From positions 843,172 to 907,171 of the forward strand of contig NC_079905.1 of the NCBI RefSeq assembly GCF_024868665.1: a DNA stretch of 64,000 nucleotides. The letters are read 5' to 3'. Within the stretch, counting starts at the first letter, position 1; each line of letters opens with the position of its first letter. Positions 23,063 through 36,149 of this stretch are shown one piece after another. The DNA is from Triplophysa rosa. Its lineage: Eukaryota; Chordata; Actinopteri; Cypriniformes; Nemacheilidae. The notes beneath the pieces were generated by a model that saw only the letters and a list, made by a program, of their open reading frames with translations, made no database searches and was not told where the DNA came from. The translations under genes and the position numbers were made by a program.

Positions 23063-24190
23063 TAACAAGTGTAATTACAGGATGGATTTTTGTTTTAACT
23101 CTTGTGCTCTGTAAGTTTTGGGTAAAGCTCTTTGTTGACCAACTGACCCGCAAACTCCTGAACAGACTAAATGCCACAGACGATATGTTCAGGTCTGTTA
23201 AAAGATAAATATACGTATATCTGCTTTCACGTGAACGTCATCCACACGACACGCATAAACAGAGAGAGAGAGAGAGAGAGAGGTGTTAAGACTCGTCTTA
23301 AAGTTCAAGGTTAATTTTGTTATATCTGCAGCTGATGTTTATTTCCAGCTGTAGTGCCAACAGAACAGATACTGCAACCCCTAAACAGTGTTTAACTTCA
23401 CATGCTGTCCATGACCCTGTTCAATCATTTCAAACATGACAAACATCGATCTCTCAGACTCATGATCCTGACAGAGAGAGACCTGTGTGACCTGCTGAAG
23501 ACTGACCGACCGGTCCAAACATCCCCACAGGAGCATCAGAGGTCTGCTCTGAAGCAATGTCACATATCAGTTTTCAGATCACAATCATTTCTGGCCCTTT
23601 TACCGCGCTACCATCATGACCTTGAGTATTTAAACAAACAAATCACAGTAAAATAAATATAAATGTATAGTCCTGTATGAAGTAAAGAACTGATTCAAAC
23701 AGAATCAAATACAAAAGAACACAACTGTGAAGAACATTTTCAACCAATATTTTGGGCTGATATTTTAGTCCAGATTAAAATGTCAAATATTTCACCTCTA
23801 TTTCACTACAGTAACAGTAATGTCTTCATTTGTGTCAAGAGTTTGTACTTTTATTTTGCTTTAGTTCCTTTAATGTAATATCTGTTTCATTCACGTTCAT
23901 GATCTTTCTCATTCAACACCACCAGTTGATGAAAATCTGCATTACAAAAAAACCTGAAATAATTCTGAAAATATTGCAATTCTGTAAGATTTACAGTGCA
24001 TGCTCATTACTGCAATATATCGCATTACTGCACTTTTATTGTTGAGTTTAAACTTTTGTAGCCTGGATAAAAAACTATTTCCGATCACGTGCATTATAAA
24101 AATGTAAATAATTCTGTTAATAATGTGATACCGCTGGATTTACATGGCATTGCCCATTACTGCAATATAGACGGTTTTAAAGTGACAATT
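23063..24190. other. Gene-free stretch
   Basis: Contains a (GA)n microsatellite at about 23263-23282. No exon recognised. Confidence 0.5.
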
Positions 24191-24408
24191 AACATAAACA
24201 AACGTTACTGCACACGCGCGCGTTTTCGTGGACTGCCTTTAACTTCTCATACACATTCACAAACAATAGAGTGCCTGTAGATTATTTCTGATAACAAGCA
24301 AAAGAAGCAGAGAGGAAGCGTTACTTGTCTCTCCAATATTTTGAATTTAGACTGCAATACCAAGGTCAACCGCTAGATCTCAGTGTACCACACAGTTTCT
24401 TTAAAGGT

Positions 24409-25554
24409 ACAGTGTGGGATGTTTCGTATGATCTATTAACAGAAATGCAATATAACATACAAAACTGTGTCTTTAGATGTGTATAAAAACCTTACGTAAT
24501 GAAAAGTTATGTTTGTATTACCTTAGAATAAACCAGTTGTATCTACATAGGGAGTGGGCCTATCTACATGGGATTTGTTATGTTGCGCAGCCATGTTTTG
24601 TACAGTAAGCTCTAACGGACAAACAGCTCTACAGAGCACGTTTCGTATATGTTGGTCTTCGTGTGTGTTTTTATCACTGAGTTGAAAACTGAGTTCATCA
24701 CTGAGTTGAAGACGCACAAAGTAGTAAGTCGTAGTACGGAGAGGAGGAGGAGGAGTCGTCGTCTAGCTGAAGCAACTGATTGTTCTGTCTTAGAAGTTTT
24801 GATAAAATGGAGGACCATGCGTATTGTGCACAAGCGCCGACAGAGCGTGAATCTCCGTCGTCAAAGAAGCGCAAACGTGATGCTGCCAGACGAATTAGAG
24901 ACAAACGGCGGCAGAAATCCAGGATAAACATCGGTGTATCTATTACCAGATGGAAGGCACTGTTGAAAGACAAATGTTTTCAAGGCGATGCCGAAGTTGC
25001 CTGTTTTCTGCTAGACTGGTGAGATAATTCAACATTTTCAATGTTTACCAAACAACTGTTTTGTTGAAACGGTAACGTTAGCATTTTATACCAATGGCCA
25101 TATAACCTCTGAATAATGATGTTTTTCCGTCCCTGCGGTACGTACTCCGGTTGTTCCTGACTTTACAAAGGGGGAGACAAACGTCTACTAACTTACACCT
25201 AACTGCCTATGTCGCTGTCAGATCAAACGCTTTGAACAGCGTTGCTATTTACGATTAGCTACCTTTAGTTACTTCACTACTCTCAGCGTGTACTAGATAG
25301 CACGCAAGAAATATATCTAATTATAGAATTGTAACAGTAACTTTCGCAATAGAATACATGTTAAGTGATTAATTACGTTAATATATTGCCTTACCTTTGT
25401 AAAGAAACATCGTTGCTTGTATCACTGCTATCCGCTGTCTCAGTAGACGATATCTTTTTTTACTGTTGCGGCCACCATCGTACTTCGAAAGGGAGATTTG
25501 TTGCAAAACTATAATACAACGCTAGTGGCCGCTGATTTTCAAGAACTGCGCCTT
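24409..25554 (+). mobile_element. Non-autonomous DNA transposon carrying one coding exon
   Basis: Compared with the empty copy at about 13200, an approximately 1.15-kb segment is inserted at the palindrome TTTAAA, which is present on both sides. Ends are inverted: GGTACAGT on the left and ACTGCGCC on the right (inverse GGCGCAGT). Because TTTAAA is its own inverse, the target duplication could be TA, TTAA or TTTAAA. The interior is a known type of abundant fish repeat ('acagaaatgcaatataac', 'gctctacagagcacgtttcg'). Confidence 0.75.
24807..25022 (+). CDS. Single 5' exon of a transposon-carried basic protein
   Basis: ATG at 24807 begins MEDHAYCAQAPTERES, followed by a strongly basic stretch (SSKKRKRDAARRIRDKRRQ), then RINIGVSITRWKALLKDKC and DAEVACFLLDW. 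The last part resembles a short conserved motif (R-x-N-[IL]-G-x-[AS]-x-x-RW, DAE[LV]A-x-FLLD) found in many repeat-encoded fish proteins. A good splice donor (CTAGACTG|GTGAGA) lies at 25018/25019; unspliced, the frame stops at 25020-25022. No downstream exon is present, so this is a fragment. Nuclear localisation is inferred from the basic block only. Confidence 0.5.
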   Translation: MEDHAYCAQAPTERESPSSKKRKRDAARRIRDKRRQKSRINIGVSITRWKALLKDKCFQGDAEVACFLLDW

Positions 25555-25888
25555 TAAATGCGACCGAACTACAGGACCCTTTGAACAAATTGTTTATTTA
25601 AAAAAATACATACAACATACAACAAAATTCAACAAATCGTTTATATAATAAAATTATTATACAATAATAAATAATAATATAAATTAAATTAAATATAAAT
25701 AGTTATATAATTAGACACTAGCCAAAGCCAAACAAAGACCGGAAGTTAACTGCAGTCCCGGCGCGCGCGTCCGATGAACCAGTCTATACTGCATTTTTTT
25801 ATTTGTAGCATAAATGAAAAACAATTCCCACCTTCTCTCTCGATCTCAGAAATAAACCAGCAGTGTGCGATATATCGTGCGATTCTTA

Positions 25889-26540
25889 AGGTCAGTTTAT
25901 GGTTCTGCGTAGGACCTACGCCATAATCTACGGCGTAGCCTACGCAGAGCCGCGTACCCTGTGCGTACCCTACGCCGTAGCCTGACGCGCATCTCTCCAA
26001 AAATGTAACAACGCGTCAACTCAACGCGGACCCTACGCGGACCGCAAGCGCTGTGATTGGTCGGTTTGGCAGCATCGTACTTCCTTCTACGCATTTCCGG
26101 CATCTTCTTCTCTGGTGTCTTCTTCCGGCAAGTTCAGAGTCCACAAAAGAACAACATGGTGAGCATCGACATCGACCAAGTTACTGAGCGTCTTATTGAA
26201 GAGGTTCGGAAATACACGCATCTGTATGACTCCTCTTCGGCGGACTATAAAGTGTTTCTAGCTTTTTGTTTAAGTAATTTAATTAAAAGTAACTGTTTTT
26301 CTACTTCGATCAGCTCCAACTCCATTAAGATGCGATCAGCTTCCATTGTCGTTTGCAAACACTAGTATACACACACACAAAACATCGGCGAAGAAGAGCA
26401 AACCCATGAAAACACAAAGAGCCAACTAGCGTTTCGGCGGTGTAATTGCAGTATGACGCATACTCTCAACGCAGAACCATAAATGTTCACGACGGCGTCG
26501 TCTACGTACGTAGGCCCTACGCAGAACCATAAACTGACCT
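25889..26540 (+). mobile_element. PIF/Harbinger-like non-autonomous element
   Basis: TIRs AGGTCAGTTTATGGTTCTGC and inverse are perfect for over 20 bp and extend into 'gtag.cctacg' blocks. The element is flanked by TTA on both sides (25886-25888 and 26541-26543), matching the TWA target preference of PIF/Harbinger. Subterminal sequence is dense in 'ctacgc'/'gcgtag' repeats. It is 652 bp with no DDE transposase. Confidence 0.85.
26156..26365 (+). CDS. MADF/Myb-like exon fragment inside the Harbinger-like element
   Basis: The frame reads MVSIDIDQVTERLIEEVRK then YTHLYDSSSADYK. This is the start of a MADF (Myb/SANT-like) domain as in the second protein of Harbinger transposons, where it binds DNA and partners the transposase. 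Similarity ends after DYK, where a GT (aaagtgttt) could be the original donor. The remaining codons to the stop at 26363-26365 look like intron read-through. The second half of the domain is absent, so a functional protein is unlikely. Confidence 0.55.
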   Translation: MVSIDIDQVTERLIEEVRKYTHLYDSSSADYKVFLAFCLSNLIKSNCFSTSISSNSIKMRSASIVVCKH

Positions 26541-29500
26541 TTACGCTCAGTTTCCTCAACGAATTATGGTTAAATGCTGCAACATCCGAAAGCCAGAGGG
26601 CGCTCTCGCGCAGAGACTAAAATGGGACACAGAAGAAGAACGATCCGGTTCCAGGAAATGCCAATGGCCTTATTCTATCGCTGTTCTTCAAACGTTTTCA
26701 GGTCTTTTCATGATAATAAAGTTGATTTATAAGGATGATGTTTGACGAGTGTTGCTTTTTCAAAGGCACGTTATTAACGACTCAATCTCGAAGTGATTTT
26801 AGATCGAGCAGTACTTCCTACTGATCAAAGAGCCGTAGCTCACGTAAGAGCTGTGCATAAAACACAGAATCGATTTAGATACATATAATGAGTGTGAATC
26901 GCGATATATATCGCCCAGCCCGTAGGACATCAGACGTCCTGATTCACTTTCTGTGTTGACCTACAAATCACTTGATGTCACATATCACTGTGGACTTCTG
27001 CATGGATAATTCTACTCATACTGTCTCAAAATCATATTGTCACGTCTATATTTGGTATTTTGTCAGTTGGTTAAACACACAGATGGTGAAACAGAGCACT
27101 GGTGAGGTAATTGACAGTGGATATGTTTCATGAGTTCAGCTGACTGCAGTGGAGGTATCCTGTTTAAATGACCTACATCTACACCCTGATCCCGCGGGAA
27201 ACAGATCAGCATCCCGGCACAGAACCTCATTTGGGTCACTTAACAAGGCTCACGAGGCACAAACGGAGATCAGGTCGGCACGATTACTGGTGATGCTCCG
27301 ATTACAATTAATCTAGAGATACTGAGAATCAAATTTCCAACAAGTCTCATTTCAGAGACGCATCAATCCTAACGTACCAAAGAGAAATATTGAACTAATT
27401 ATATGTTCATGCCACTTGTATTGCATAACTCAGATCAGACATATTATCAAAACATATTAAACAAACATGCATGCTAATTGACAATCTTCCACAAACATGT
27501 AAATCATAACAGCTTTGAGATGGGCCAGGATGATAAAGAACCCTGCGTCCAGATACTGACATGATCCAGTGCTCCTGAAACACACAGCATTGCTATATTA
27601 TTATTATTGTTTATATTAGAAAAATAGAAAACGACACCTCCAGAACACAATGCTCAGATCAGACCATCGAGCTACTGTGCAAAAACCCTTAACAGTCCTG
27701 CAGCAATGTGCATTGAGAGTCATTTATAATGACGATGATGACACATGAATTCTATTATTCACACAGAAATCAAACTTTCTGTCATTCTGTTCATAGTTCC
27801 AAGTGAAATATCTGCTCTCGTCTGTTCTCTGGCGTGATCTAATAATAACACACGTGTGATAGAGTCATGAGGTCACAGCCGAAAGCGTGTGTTCCCCGGA
27901 GACAAGACACCTCTCTAAAACATCTCCATCTGCCTCTCTGTGACATCACACACAGCCTCAACCAATCACATTCGATCACTGAAGGATGAATGAAAGCATC
28001 ATACATTCTGCTCTGAAGGCATTTCGCTTGAATGATGTGAATCTTGAGCGCAGGCAAAGCGTACTAACGTGAATATAGTACATGTGGTAGTCAAAAAATA
28101 TATTCCATTTTTTTCCCTTATTTGACTAAATATTCAAACGAGCAGAAAACTCTTATATAACTCTGCGACGTCCACGAGCATCTCGGGCCAATTTGATTGG
28201 CAAATAAAAACTGGCGGTCAATGAATCTCATTTCTATGGCAACGGTGACTTATATGCAGATCTCAACCTAAACTGGATGTGATGCTGCAGCAGTGCACGA
28301 GACTCTCAGGAATGTAAACAAATGAGACGCAGTGACTGCAGTGGTGCAGCGCGGGAGGAGGAGCCACGTGCACGTCTGCATGAGGATGACAAATCTTCAC
28401 CATAAACACTCTCTTTTCCCCCCGGCTACTGCATAACCAGCTGGTGAAACACACACGCACACTTTCCCGCAAGCTTCTCTGACATCAGCAGTCTGGAGAG
28501 CTCGATCAGCTTCTGTAACAAACTGGTCTTATGACTCATAACCCTGCAGAGCCAGCGCAGACGCACACACACGCAGGCAGGATTTACAGGGTCTTGTTTA
28601 ATGCTGCATCAGCGCTTCTCTGCACATGCAGTTAAAACCCTGCGTCAAACCTAAAGAATGTAGTTAAATGAGTTTTAATCCCCAGTGAATGAGTCATGAA
28701 GATGAATATGATGACCGAACTGCAACGCCTCTCACATCTGTGTGTGTCAGCCACAATAAACATAAAAAATATCAGCTGAGATCTCACTTGACATCAGAAG
28801 CTAAAAATACAGAAGTTAAGACACACGGCTGTGTCAGCACACGGGGCATAATGTCATTTACCACAAAACAAAATCTTTTGACCTGTTTTTACCATAAATT
28901 CTAACTTTCAGTTCAATGCAGTTGAAGACTTCCAAGTCCTAAGAATCGTTTTTTTTTTTTTTAATAACGTACACAAAATCGATTTGCTCATTTTTGTCTT
29001 GTTCTCATGAATCAGGCCCTATGCACATTTTTTTCTGAGCTCACATTCCAAAAATATCTGAAAATATTGCATAACACAGTGTGACATAACCTCTCACAGA
29101 GAAGAAGTGATTCACACCTATAAATCCTGAGGTAAAACTAATCATATCAAGTTTTTGCTTGTTTGAAATTATTTGAAGTCGTATGGCACAAATGCTGTCT
29201 ATAAAACACAGAATCAAAACATGCATCTGCATGAATACCTATAGCAACTGATGTTGTTTTCAACCATGTCCTTCAGAAAGTCCCGCTCTGGTGTTTGGTG
29301 TCAGCTTTAGGCAGCGGATCAAACACAACGCAACAATCCGAGTCAATTTTCCTGGTAAGCTTACGGCTCTATATAAAGACCATCATCAACCTCATCACGT
29401 CCATCATGACCGCCGTCTACCTGCTCCATCGGAAAACACTCAACTCGGAGCCACAGATAAATCAAAACATTTCATTACATCATCAGCAGCCCCTCCCACC

Positions 29501-30638
29501 TCTGACACTCACTCATTTGTGATTGGTTAACACTAAGGGCGTGGCCTAATGACACGCAGCTGTAGAGGTGACATGGACATTGTTGTTGGTTGATGTCAGA
29601 AGTTTTGATGACATCACAGACGTCTGTCACACGGGTCAGCAGGTGTTGATGTTGGGCCTGACCCAGTGTGGACAATCCTCAACATTAACAAGCCCCGTCG
29701 TCTTCTCTAACCGTGTCCAAAAAATGAAATTTCGTGGCTCAGCATCAAATCTGTAAAAACATGTTGCCTGGCAACAGCGATCGGGTTGCTGACAAAGCAC
29801 AAGACAAAGTACACATTAGTATAAAAACAAAGCACGAGCACAGAGACGAGGTGCCGTCAGAAACGCGACACGCTCATAAATCACAAACTCTTGTTGACGG
29901 TGTTGACCTTCTCTTAACAGATGCATTCTGGGTAGTGAGCTCAGTAACACGATCCAATCACAGGCTAAGTTTGGAACAGAATATTAGTGCACTGAACAAC
30001 ATAGAGTGCCAACTAGTTTGATTTTAAGTACGCCAAGAAGTATGCGACACTAACAGCCGTACTGTGCGTGTTCAATTCAGTGTTCGGTTTTTCGTCAGTT
30101 TTTACTTTTGCAGGCCGAACACACTAGAAATACAAGAGCGAGTCAAACACATTGCATTGTGGGATATCTCTTCCAGAGTGGACTCTGGGTGAATGTTAGT
30201 GTGTTTTGTGAAGTATTTCAGAAAAGATGACAGGTATGGGAGTATGTTATGCTGGACACAAATAAGTGAACACACATGAGACATTTGTTCGGGACAACAA
30301 CACTAAACCTTGAGCAAACGCCCTTGATTTCAACGACAACAGCAGCGCTCTTGAATTATAAACTCCCACACTAAGACTTACAGAAATACCCCGTACAGCT
30401 CCGCCCACAGCAGACCAACCTTCATGGAAAATTCCGGTCTTGAGATTTGAGACCTTTGGAGAGGAATGGACCGCCGGGTTGTGCCTCGGTCAAACACAGG
30501 CCAAACGTCTGAAACCTGTCTGAGTGACACACATACACCTTCATACAGGACTACACAAACACTGTCTGACAGAACACACACAACCACAACGGTGTGATGT
30601 TGATGTGGTACTCGATTTATCAAAAACACTACACTACA
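26541..30638. other. 4-kb gene-free stretch
   Basis: No exon, RNA gene or clear repeat terminus was recognised on either strand. Base composition is ordinary and short open frames look random. This is the longest repeat-poor interval between slc45a4 and gpr20, so regulatory elements could lie here, but nothing in the sequence proves it. Confidence 0.5.
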
Positions 30639-30975
30639 GGAATAGTTCACCTACAAAACAAAAATTCTGTCATCATTTACTCACCCTGTTGTCATTTTAA
30701 ACCTGTTTGGTAATTTTCTTTTTTCGGCAAAACACATAAGATGATCTTTTGGAAAATGTTGGTAACAAAAAACCACCAACATTTTTATTTACCAACATTT
30801 TTCCAAATATCTTCTTTTGTGTTCTGGAGAAGAAAGAAACTCACACAGGCTTGAAATGACAAGAGGGTGAATACATTTACATTGATGCATTTGGCAGACG
30901 CTTTTATCCAAAGTGACTTACATTGCATTATACTAAGCATGAGTAAATGATGACAGAATTTTCATTAGATTATTT
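30639..30975. mobile_element. MITE of the 'gttcaccc' family with a LINE tail inside
   Basis: Left arm 'aggaatagttcacctac' and 'aattctgtcatcatttact'; right arm 'gagtaaatgatgacagaatt'. Between them, at about 30872-30942, lies the inverse of the LINE tail (tttggcagacgcttttatcc), so a LINE end inserted into the MITE. Confidence 0.7.
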
Positions 30976-31291
30976 TAAAAGAATTTGTTGAAATGCATTC
31001 TGGATCCTCTGGCGTATAGTTTATCTAAAGTGTGATAATGGTGCCGTCTCTCTTTTGAGTCAGTCTTTACATCAGAAGCACGTCTATGATGACTAAAAAT
31101 GTTGCCTATGTAGCTCAGCAGATTTCAGAAGAGATCTAATATTGTGGGTTTAATAGTCAACTCAAGTCTATTGTGCAGAAAAAAGCTCTTTCTGGATATT
31201 TAGTGAACACAAAGCTTCCTTAATACACACCAGCTTTTCTGCAGTTATAACAGCCATTCGTGCGTTAAATATTCTCACATCCGCAGGCAAA

Positions 31292-31480
31292 CACACACAC
31301 ACGCACGCACGCACGCACACACAGGACAAGGGTTTTGGATATTGCCATCTTTGTGGGGACATTTTGTCCCCATACCGTAGGGTTTACCCTTCCCACACAC
31401 ACACGCGCACACACACACACGCACACACACACATACACACACACGCACGTGCAGACACGCATGCGCAGACACACACGCAC
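31292..31480. repeat. CA microsatellites flanking a short dispersed repeat
   Basis: CA/GCAC blocks at 31292-31323 and 31395-31480 flank the sequence 'tttgtggggacattttgtcc'. Related sequence next to CA repeats occurs at about 56135-56345 and 15880-16275. Confidence 0.8.
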
Positions 31481-33021
31481 ACAGGTTTGTTTCACTGTAT
31501 TAATGATGAGGACATCTCACAGACTTTCATTGTTCTCACATCAGGCTAATGATTTTTTCAATGGGCCACCCTTAAATCTACTGTAACCTTCACACAAATT
31601 TGGCACACGTTTGGCTCTATGGTTCCATAGAGAACCTTTAACATCTATAAATAGTTAAAAAGGAAGGGTTCCTAAAGAAACGTTGACTGAAATGTTCGAG
31701 GCACCAAAAACCTTCTTCTATAACACCGGATTATTCTTCAGATGATTTAACTCTTAATGGATGTTTATTTACATCAGTGTTTGTCGTGCAGCAGGTTATG
31801 CAAGCGTGTCGGTCCGCAGGAGTCCTGACACACGCTGAGTGTTACGCAAGTGACAGCGTCCATACAGTAATGCTTCAAGAACTCTTCAGGTGTGCGTTTC
31901 TGACTTTAATAAACACTGCAGTCATAATGCTTTACATAACCATAATCTTCAACGACATCATTAACTCAAATCGTAAGTGTAGAGATGTAGTCATGATGCG
32001 TTGTGTGACATCACACTTATATAAATCAAGAGCACCACTCACTTAAATGACTGATAATAAACACTTACACGTTATTTACACGTCACAGGGCGTGTGTACA
32101 GGAATCACGTGAGCATGAGAGTCACATGCATTACACAGCATCTCACATGATGATCCGTAACATGCTCACATATAACTGAGTGATATAGAATGAGATTATC
32201 GGTGTCATATTTAATATTGTTACGGTCTTTAAACGGCTCATGAGACGGTCAGACCAACATCTGTGAAAGAAACTCAATGTCAGGCTCTTCTGAAGGGTCA
32301 GGAGCAACATGATTCTTTTATTAAATCTTTAAAGATTCCTACATCAGCATCACATCCCAGAATGCAACATCTCAGTGAAAAAAATCAAGATGGCAGTCAG
32401 AGGCAAGACATCCCACATGAAAAAACATTGAAAATCACTATAGGATCTAGAAATTTGACTAAAGTTTTCTATTGTAAATACTATAGTATACTGCAGTATT
32501 TATATTAGGAATATAAATGAAGAGTTTATTGGGAAAAAAATCATGTTTTTATTGTGTTTTATTGTGTTAGTTTAAAAATCATTATTACAGCCCTGCAGTT
32601 TGTTTGATATTAATTGGAATGCACATAAAAAAACATAATTTTTGAAAGTTTTTTAAAACCGAGGTATCTGCTTTTTGCAAACTTACTCTATATATAGACG
32701 GTTTCATCAGCGCTGGCCCGAAGTTAACTTCAGGTCTGTTTTTGGATATAATATAACTATTTATTTCATATTTAATTAATATTAATGCTGATTTGTATAT
32801 TAATGGTATTAAATTCATTTAAAACCAGTTATTGATTCTTTGCGGAGGTCTTCTGTTTGTTTTTGTAATTGCCGCTGAAACGGTCTATTTATTTCTAATT
32901 GATGAAATACAATAACGAAATACATCTGTAGGATATTCAATCAAATAAAACTATTTTAGCATCAGCAAAATGCTAAAGTCAAAATCACTTTGAGTTGTAT
33001 CTCTTGTGTGACTCTCGTGCA
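31481..33021. other. Gene-free stretch
   Basis: No exon or repeat terminus recognised. Confidence 0.5.
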
Positions 33022-33591
33022 TTAAAGGGGTCATATGACACGGCTAAAGCGAATATTATGGTTTGTTTTAGATGTAATGTAATGTGTATATACATGATTT
33101 AAGGTTGAAAAACGCTGTATTTTCCACATACCGTGCATGTTTGTATCTCCTCTTTGCTCCGCCTCTCTGAAACGCGCTGAAGTTTAACAAAGCTCATCAC
33201 TCTGAAAAGTGAGGTGTGCTGTGATTGGCCAGTTAACAGTGTGTAGTGATTGGTGGAATACTGCAAGCGTGTGAGGGAAATGTAACGCCTCTGACCATAT
33301 TTGGATCATCAGGTTCCTCTTCAATTGTACTGACAGGTACGCCCACCTTACTTGTGTATACATTTGGGCGGTCTCAGTCAAATCAGACCACCGACTGATG
33401 TAGATTTGTGGGGGTGTGGCTACACGAGGCGTTTCAGGCAGGTCTGGGTGAGCATTCACTTTTACATAGAATGACTCTTTTGTTCCCACACTTTCATTTC
33501 TGCAATTTTAAGTGTCTAATACATGCATGAGCGACTTATAACACACCAAAGACACAGAAAAACACGTATTCACGCCATATGACCCCTTTAA
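33022..33591. mobile_element. TTAA-flanked MITE, copy 2 (longer)
   Basis: Bounded by TTAA at 33022-33025 and 33588-33591, with TIRs AGGGGTCATATGA and inverse CATATGACCCCT. It is the inverted partner of 17673-18118 and keeps an internal segment of about 120 bp (around 33345-33465) that the other copy lacks. Confidence 0.85.
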
Positions 33592-34357
33592 TAAAATCGC
33601 TTGTTTTTGGAACAGAACTAATATGTTGAGTTGTAAAAGCAACATTTACTGCTTTAACTAAAAAAAACATCTGGGACACAGTGTACACTAAGAAAACATC
33701 AGTTAACTGAAGTAGGGAGCACTGACCCAACATCAGCCATACATGAGCAATCATGACAGCCCCGGACAGATGGACGGACCCCGAACACAAACAGCTTCAG
33801 CATTGTGCTAAATGTTTCTCTTGAATGACTGCCAATGTTCTCCAGGACGACAGCGGTGATAAACTCACCTGGAGACGCTATCCATTCCACACTGACACGC
33901 TCGACCTCACAATGTCTCAAACTGAGGTCGATATCCAGAAAATGAATACCACATTGATTTTTAAAAACATAACAGAACACACTGCTGTGTGAGTTCACAT
34001 GCCTCAGTTTTCACATGACTCGCGAAAGCCGTTGACTGCCATTCTGATCCAACCAACAAAACCTCAAAACTTACAGACGATCTACAGTGCAGACAAACAG
34101 CAGCGAGTCAGCAAAGACGCTTTTAAAACTCCCCGTGAGACTGATACCAGTTGACTTTATGTTTAATGCGAGTCCACAGAGTCGAGCTGCAGCAGATTGT
34201 CCCTGCGGGCTCTGAACTTGTGATTCTCTACAACTTCTCTCTTAGCACCTTATGACCACACTCATGTCGAGAGAGAGAGAGAGGTTTTTATATTTATAGC
34301 CTATATATTTTTATTTATTTATTTTATTTAAAGACTTCAGATGAGAAGCATCATATT
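33592..34357. other. Gene-free stretch
   Basis: No exon recognised. A short (GA)n lies at about 34269-34282. Confidence 0.5.
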
Positions 34358-34363
34358 CAGTAG

Positions 34364-36149
34364 TATGGAATTATATTGCGGACTATATTAAAAAGGAATT
34401 GCAAACTGCATTTGCAAATGCGTTTTCTATTTGTTCGTGTCAAAATTGTGACACAATTCAAACGCAATTGCAAACCGTTTGCATTTGCATTTACACGAAC
34501 GTACAATGTCTGCCAAATTTCAAAAGGAAAAGCAAAGACTATTTGCAAATGAATTACCTGTGTCTTACGAGATACGACCCTGCCAAATTTAAATCGCAAT
34601 AGCAATTCCCCATATGCCATTTCACTTCCTCTGGTGTCGCGTATTAAGCCTGCCAAAACTCAAATGAAATCGCAAATCCCTTTGCATTTGCGTTTCCTCC
34701 GACTTGTACAGAAACCTGTCAATCAATGGCGGGGGTGGGCTTATTCAATGGGGCGTGTTTGTATCGGGAAGTGACATCCTTCACCGTCGACTGGAACTTA
34801 AGTAGATACATACATGTGATACAGCTAAACACATGAGGAGTGAAGTTACAACTGCACTCACAATCGGCGTTGAAAACAGTGCAGTTTTCAGTTTTTTTGT
34901 TTGGAAATAACTCGCGCTGGAACTCTGGGCTCAGAGCGGCACCACTTAGCATGTGAAACTTCAGTGCAGGATGAATAATCATCACCTTCTGCAACATTCC
35001 TCTAAACATGTTTGTTTATGATATTCGTTTTCACAGTAGCTACTCCGAGGACATGACATTTCTTGACAACACTGTGACCGTATTTTGCATCATGATTAAT
35101 ACGTGTTGTAAACCATAACAAAACATGTTCACTTTGTATGAATAAACAGCATCCTGCATATCATTGTTGTTCATTATGCATACAGTATAACAAGTTAATA
35201 ATAAATTACAAAAGTACGTGAATTCTACATCTCTTTATTTGTGTATCATAACATAGTGAGACAAAGACAAACTTGTGCTCCAGTGTTTTAGTGAGTTTGC
35301 TGGACACAGAAGTAGCTGTCATCTACAAATTACTGGATGGAGTTGTTGCTGTATTTAAAATTTAATTTCCGAACAGCCTTTTCAACAACATGTGCAGTAA
35401 ATGAGCCCATCAGCTGATGCACCAACCTGAGAAATTCATGTAATTATGATGAATCCACACGGCTTCAATATGACTTTTATTGGTAGCTCATTGAGATCAC
35501 CAGACCACTGTTTGTGTTCATCTGTTTATCGAGCCCGTTGAACTTCTTTAAATTATACTTGTTAAGTACCGCAATTGTGATTCATTGTAAAGATTTTCTC
35601 TATATGAAACTTTGCATCTGATCCTCATTTGTTCCATTATTGTTATTTTGGCTTTTAGCTGTAGCTGAAACCCTTTTAGCCACAACCAGTGTCACCTTAG
35701 CGTTGGACTGACTGACACCACTGCGACGGTGAATGACGTCACTTCCCGATACAAACACGCCCCATTGAATAAGCCCACCCCCGCCATTGATTGACAGGTT
35801 TCTGTACAAGTCGGAGGAAACGCAAATGCAAAGGGATTTGCGATTTCATTTGAGTTTTGGCAGGCTTAATACGCGACACCAGAGGAAGTGAAATGGCATA
35901 TGGGGAATTGCTATTGCGATTTAAATTTGGCAGGGTCGTAACTCGTAAGACACGGGTAATTCATTTGCAAATAGACTTTGCTTTTCCTTTTGAAATTTGG
36001 CAGACATTGTACGTTCGCGTAAATGCAAATGAAAACGGTTTGCATTTGCGTTTGAATTATGTCACAATTTTGACACGAACAAATAGAAAACGCATTTGCA
36101 AATGCAGTTTGCAATTCCTTTTTAATATAGTCCGCAATATAACTCCATA
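34364..36149. mobile_element. 1.8-kb element with about 425-bp terminal inverted repeats
   Basis: Arms 34364-34790 and 35722-36149 are near-identical inverted copies around a spacer of about 930 bp. Termini are TATGGA and TCCATA, flanked by a perfect 6-bp direct repeat CAGTAG (34358-34363 and 36150-36155). The arms contain sub-repeats such as 'tttgcaaatg' and 'gccaaattt'. No transposase is seen. A 6-bp duplication with TAY/RTA ends resembles the IS3EU group, but that assignment is from memory and tentative. Confidence 0.85.

Larger units (their letters stand above)
24191..25690 (-). repeat. Family A repeat, copy interrupted by a DNA element
   Basis: Reverse-complement match to 13060-13430 on both sides of an insertion at 24409-25554. 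Landmarks include 'gtggtacactga' (13220s), seen here as 'tcagtgtaccac', and 'gggtcctgtagtt', seen here as 'aactacaggaccc'. Confidence 0.7.

Noticed and set aside
29291..30021. Possible small genes in the 26.5-30.6 kb interval
   Set aside because: Short frames of random composition, with no splice structure or family similarity that I can recognise.
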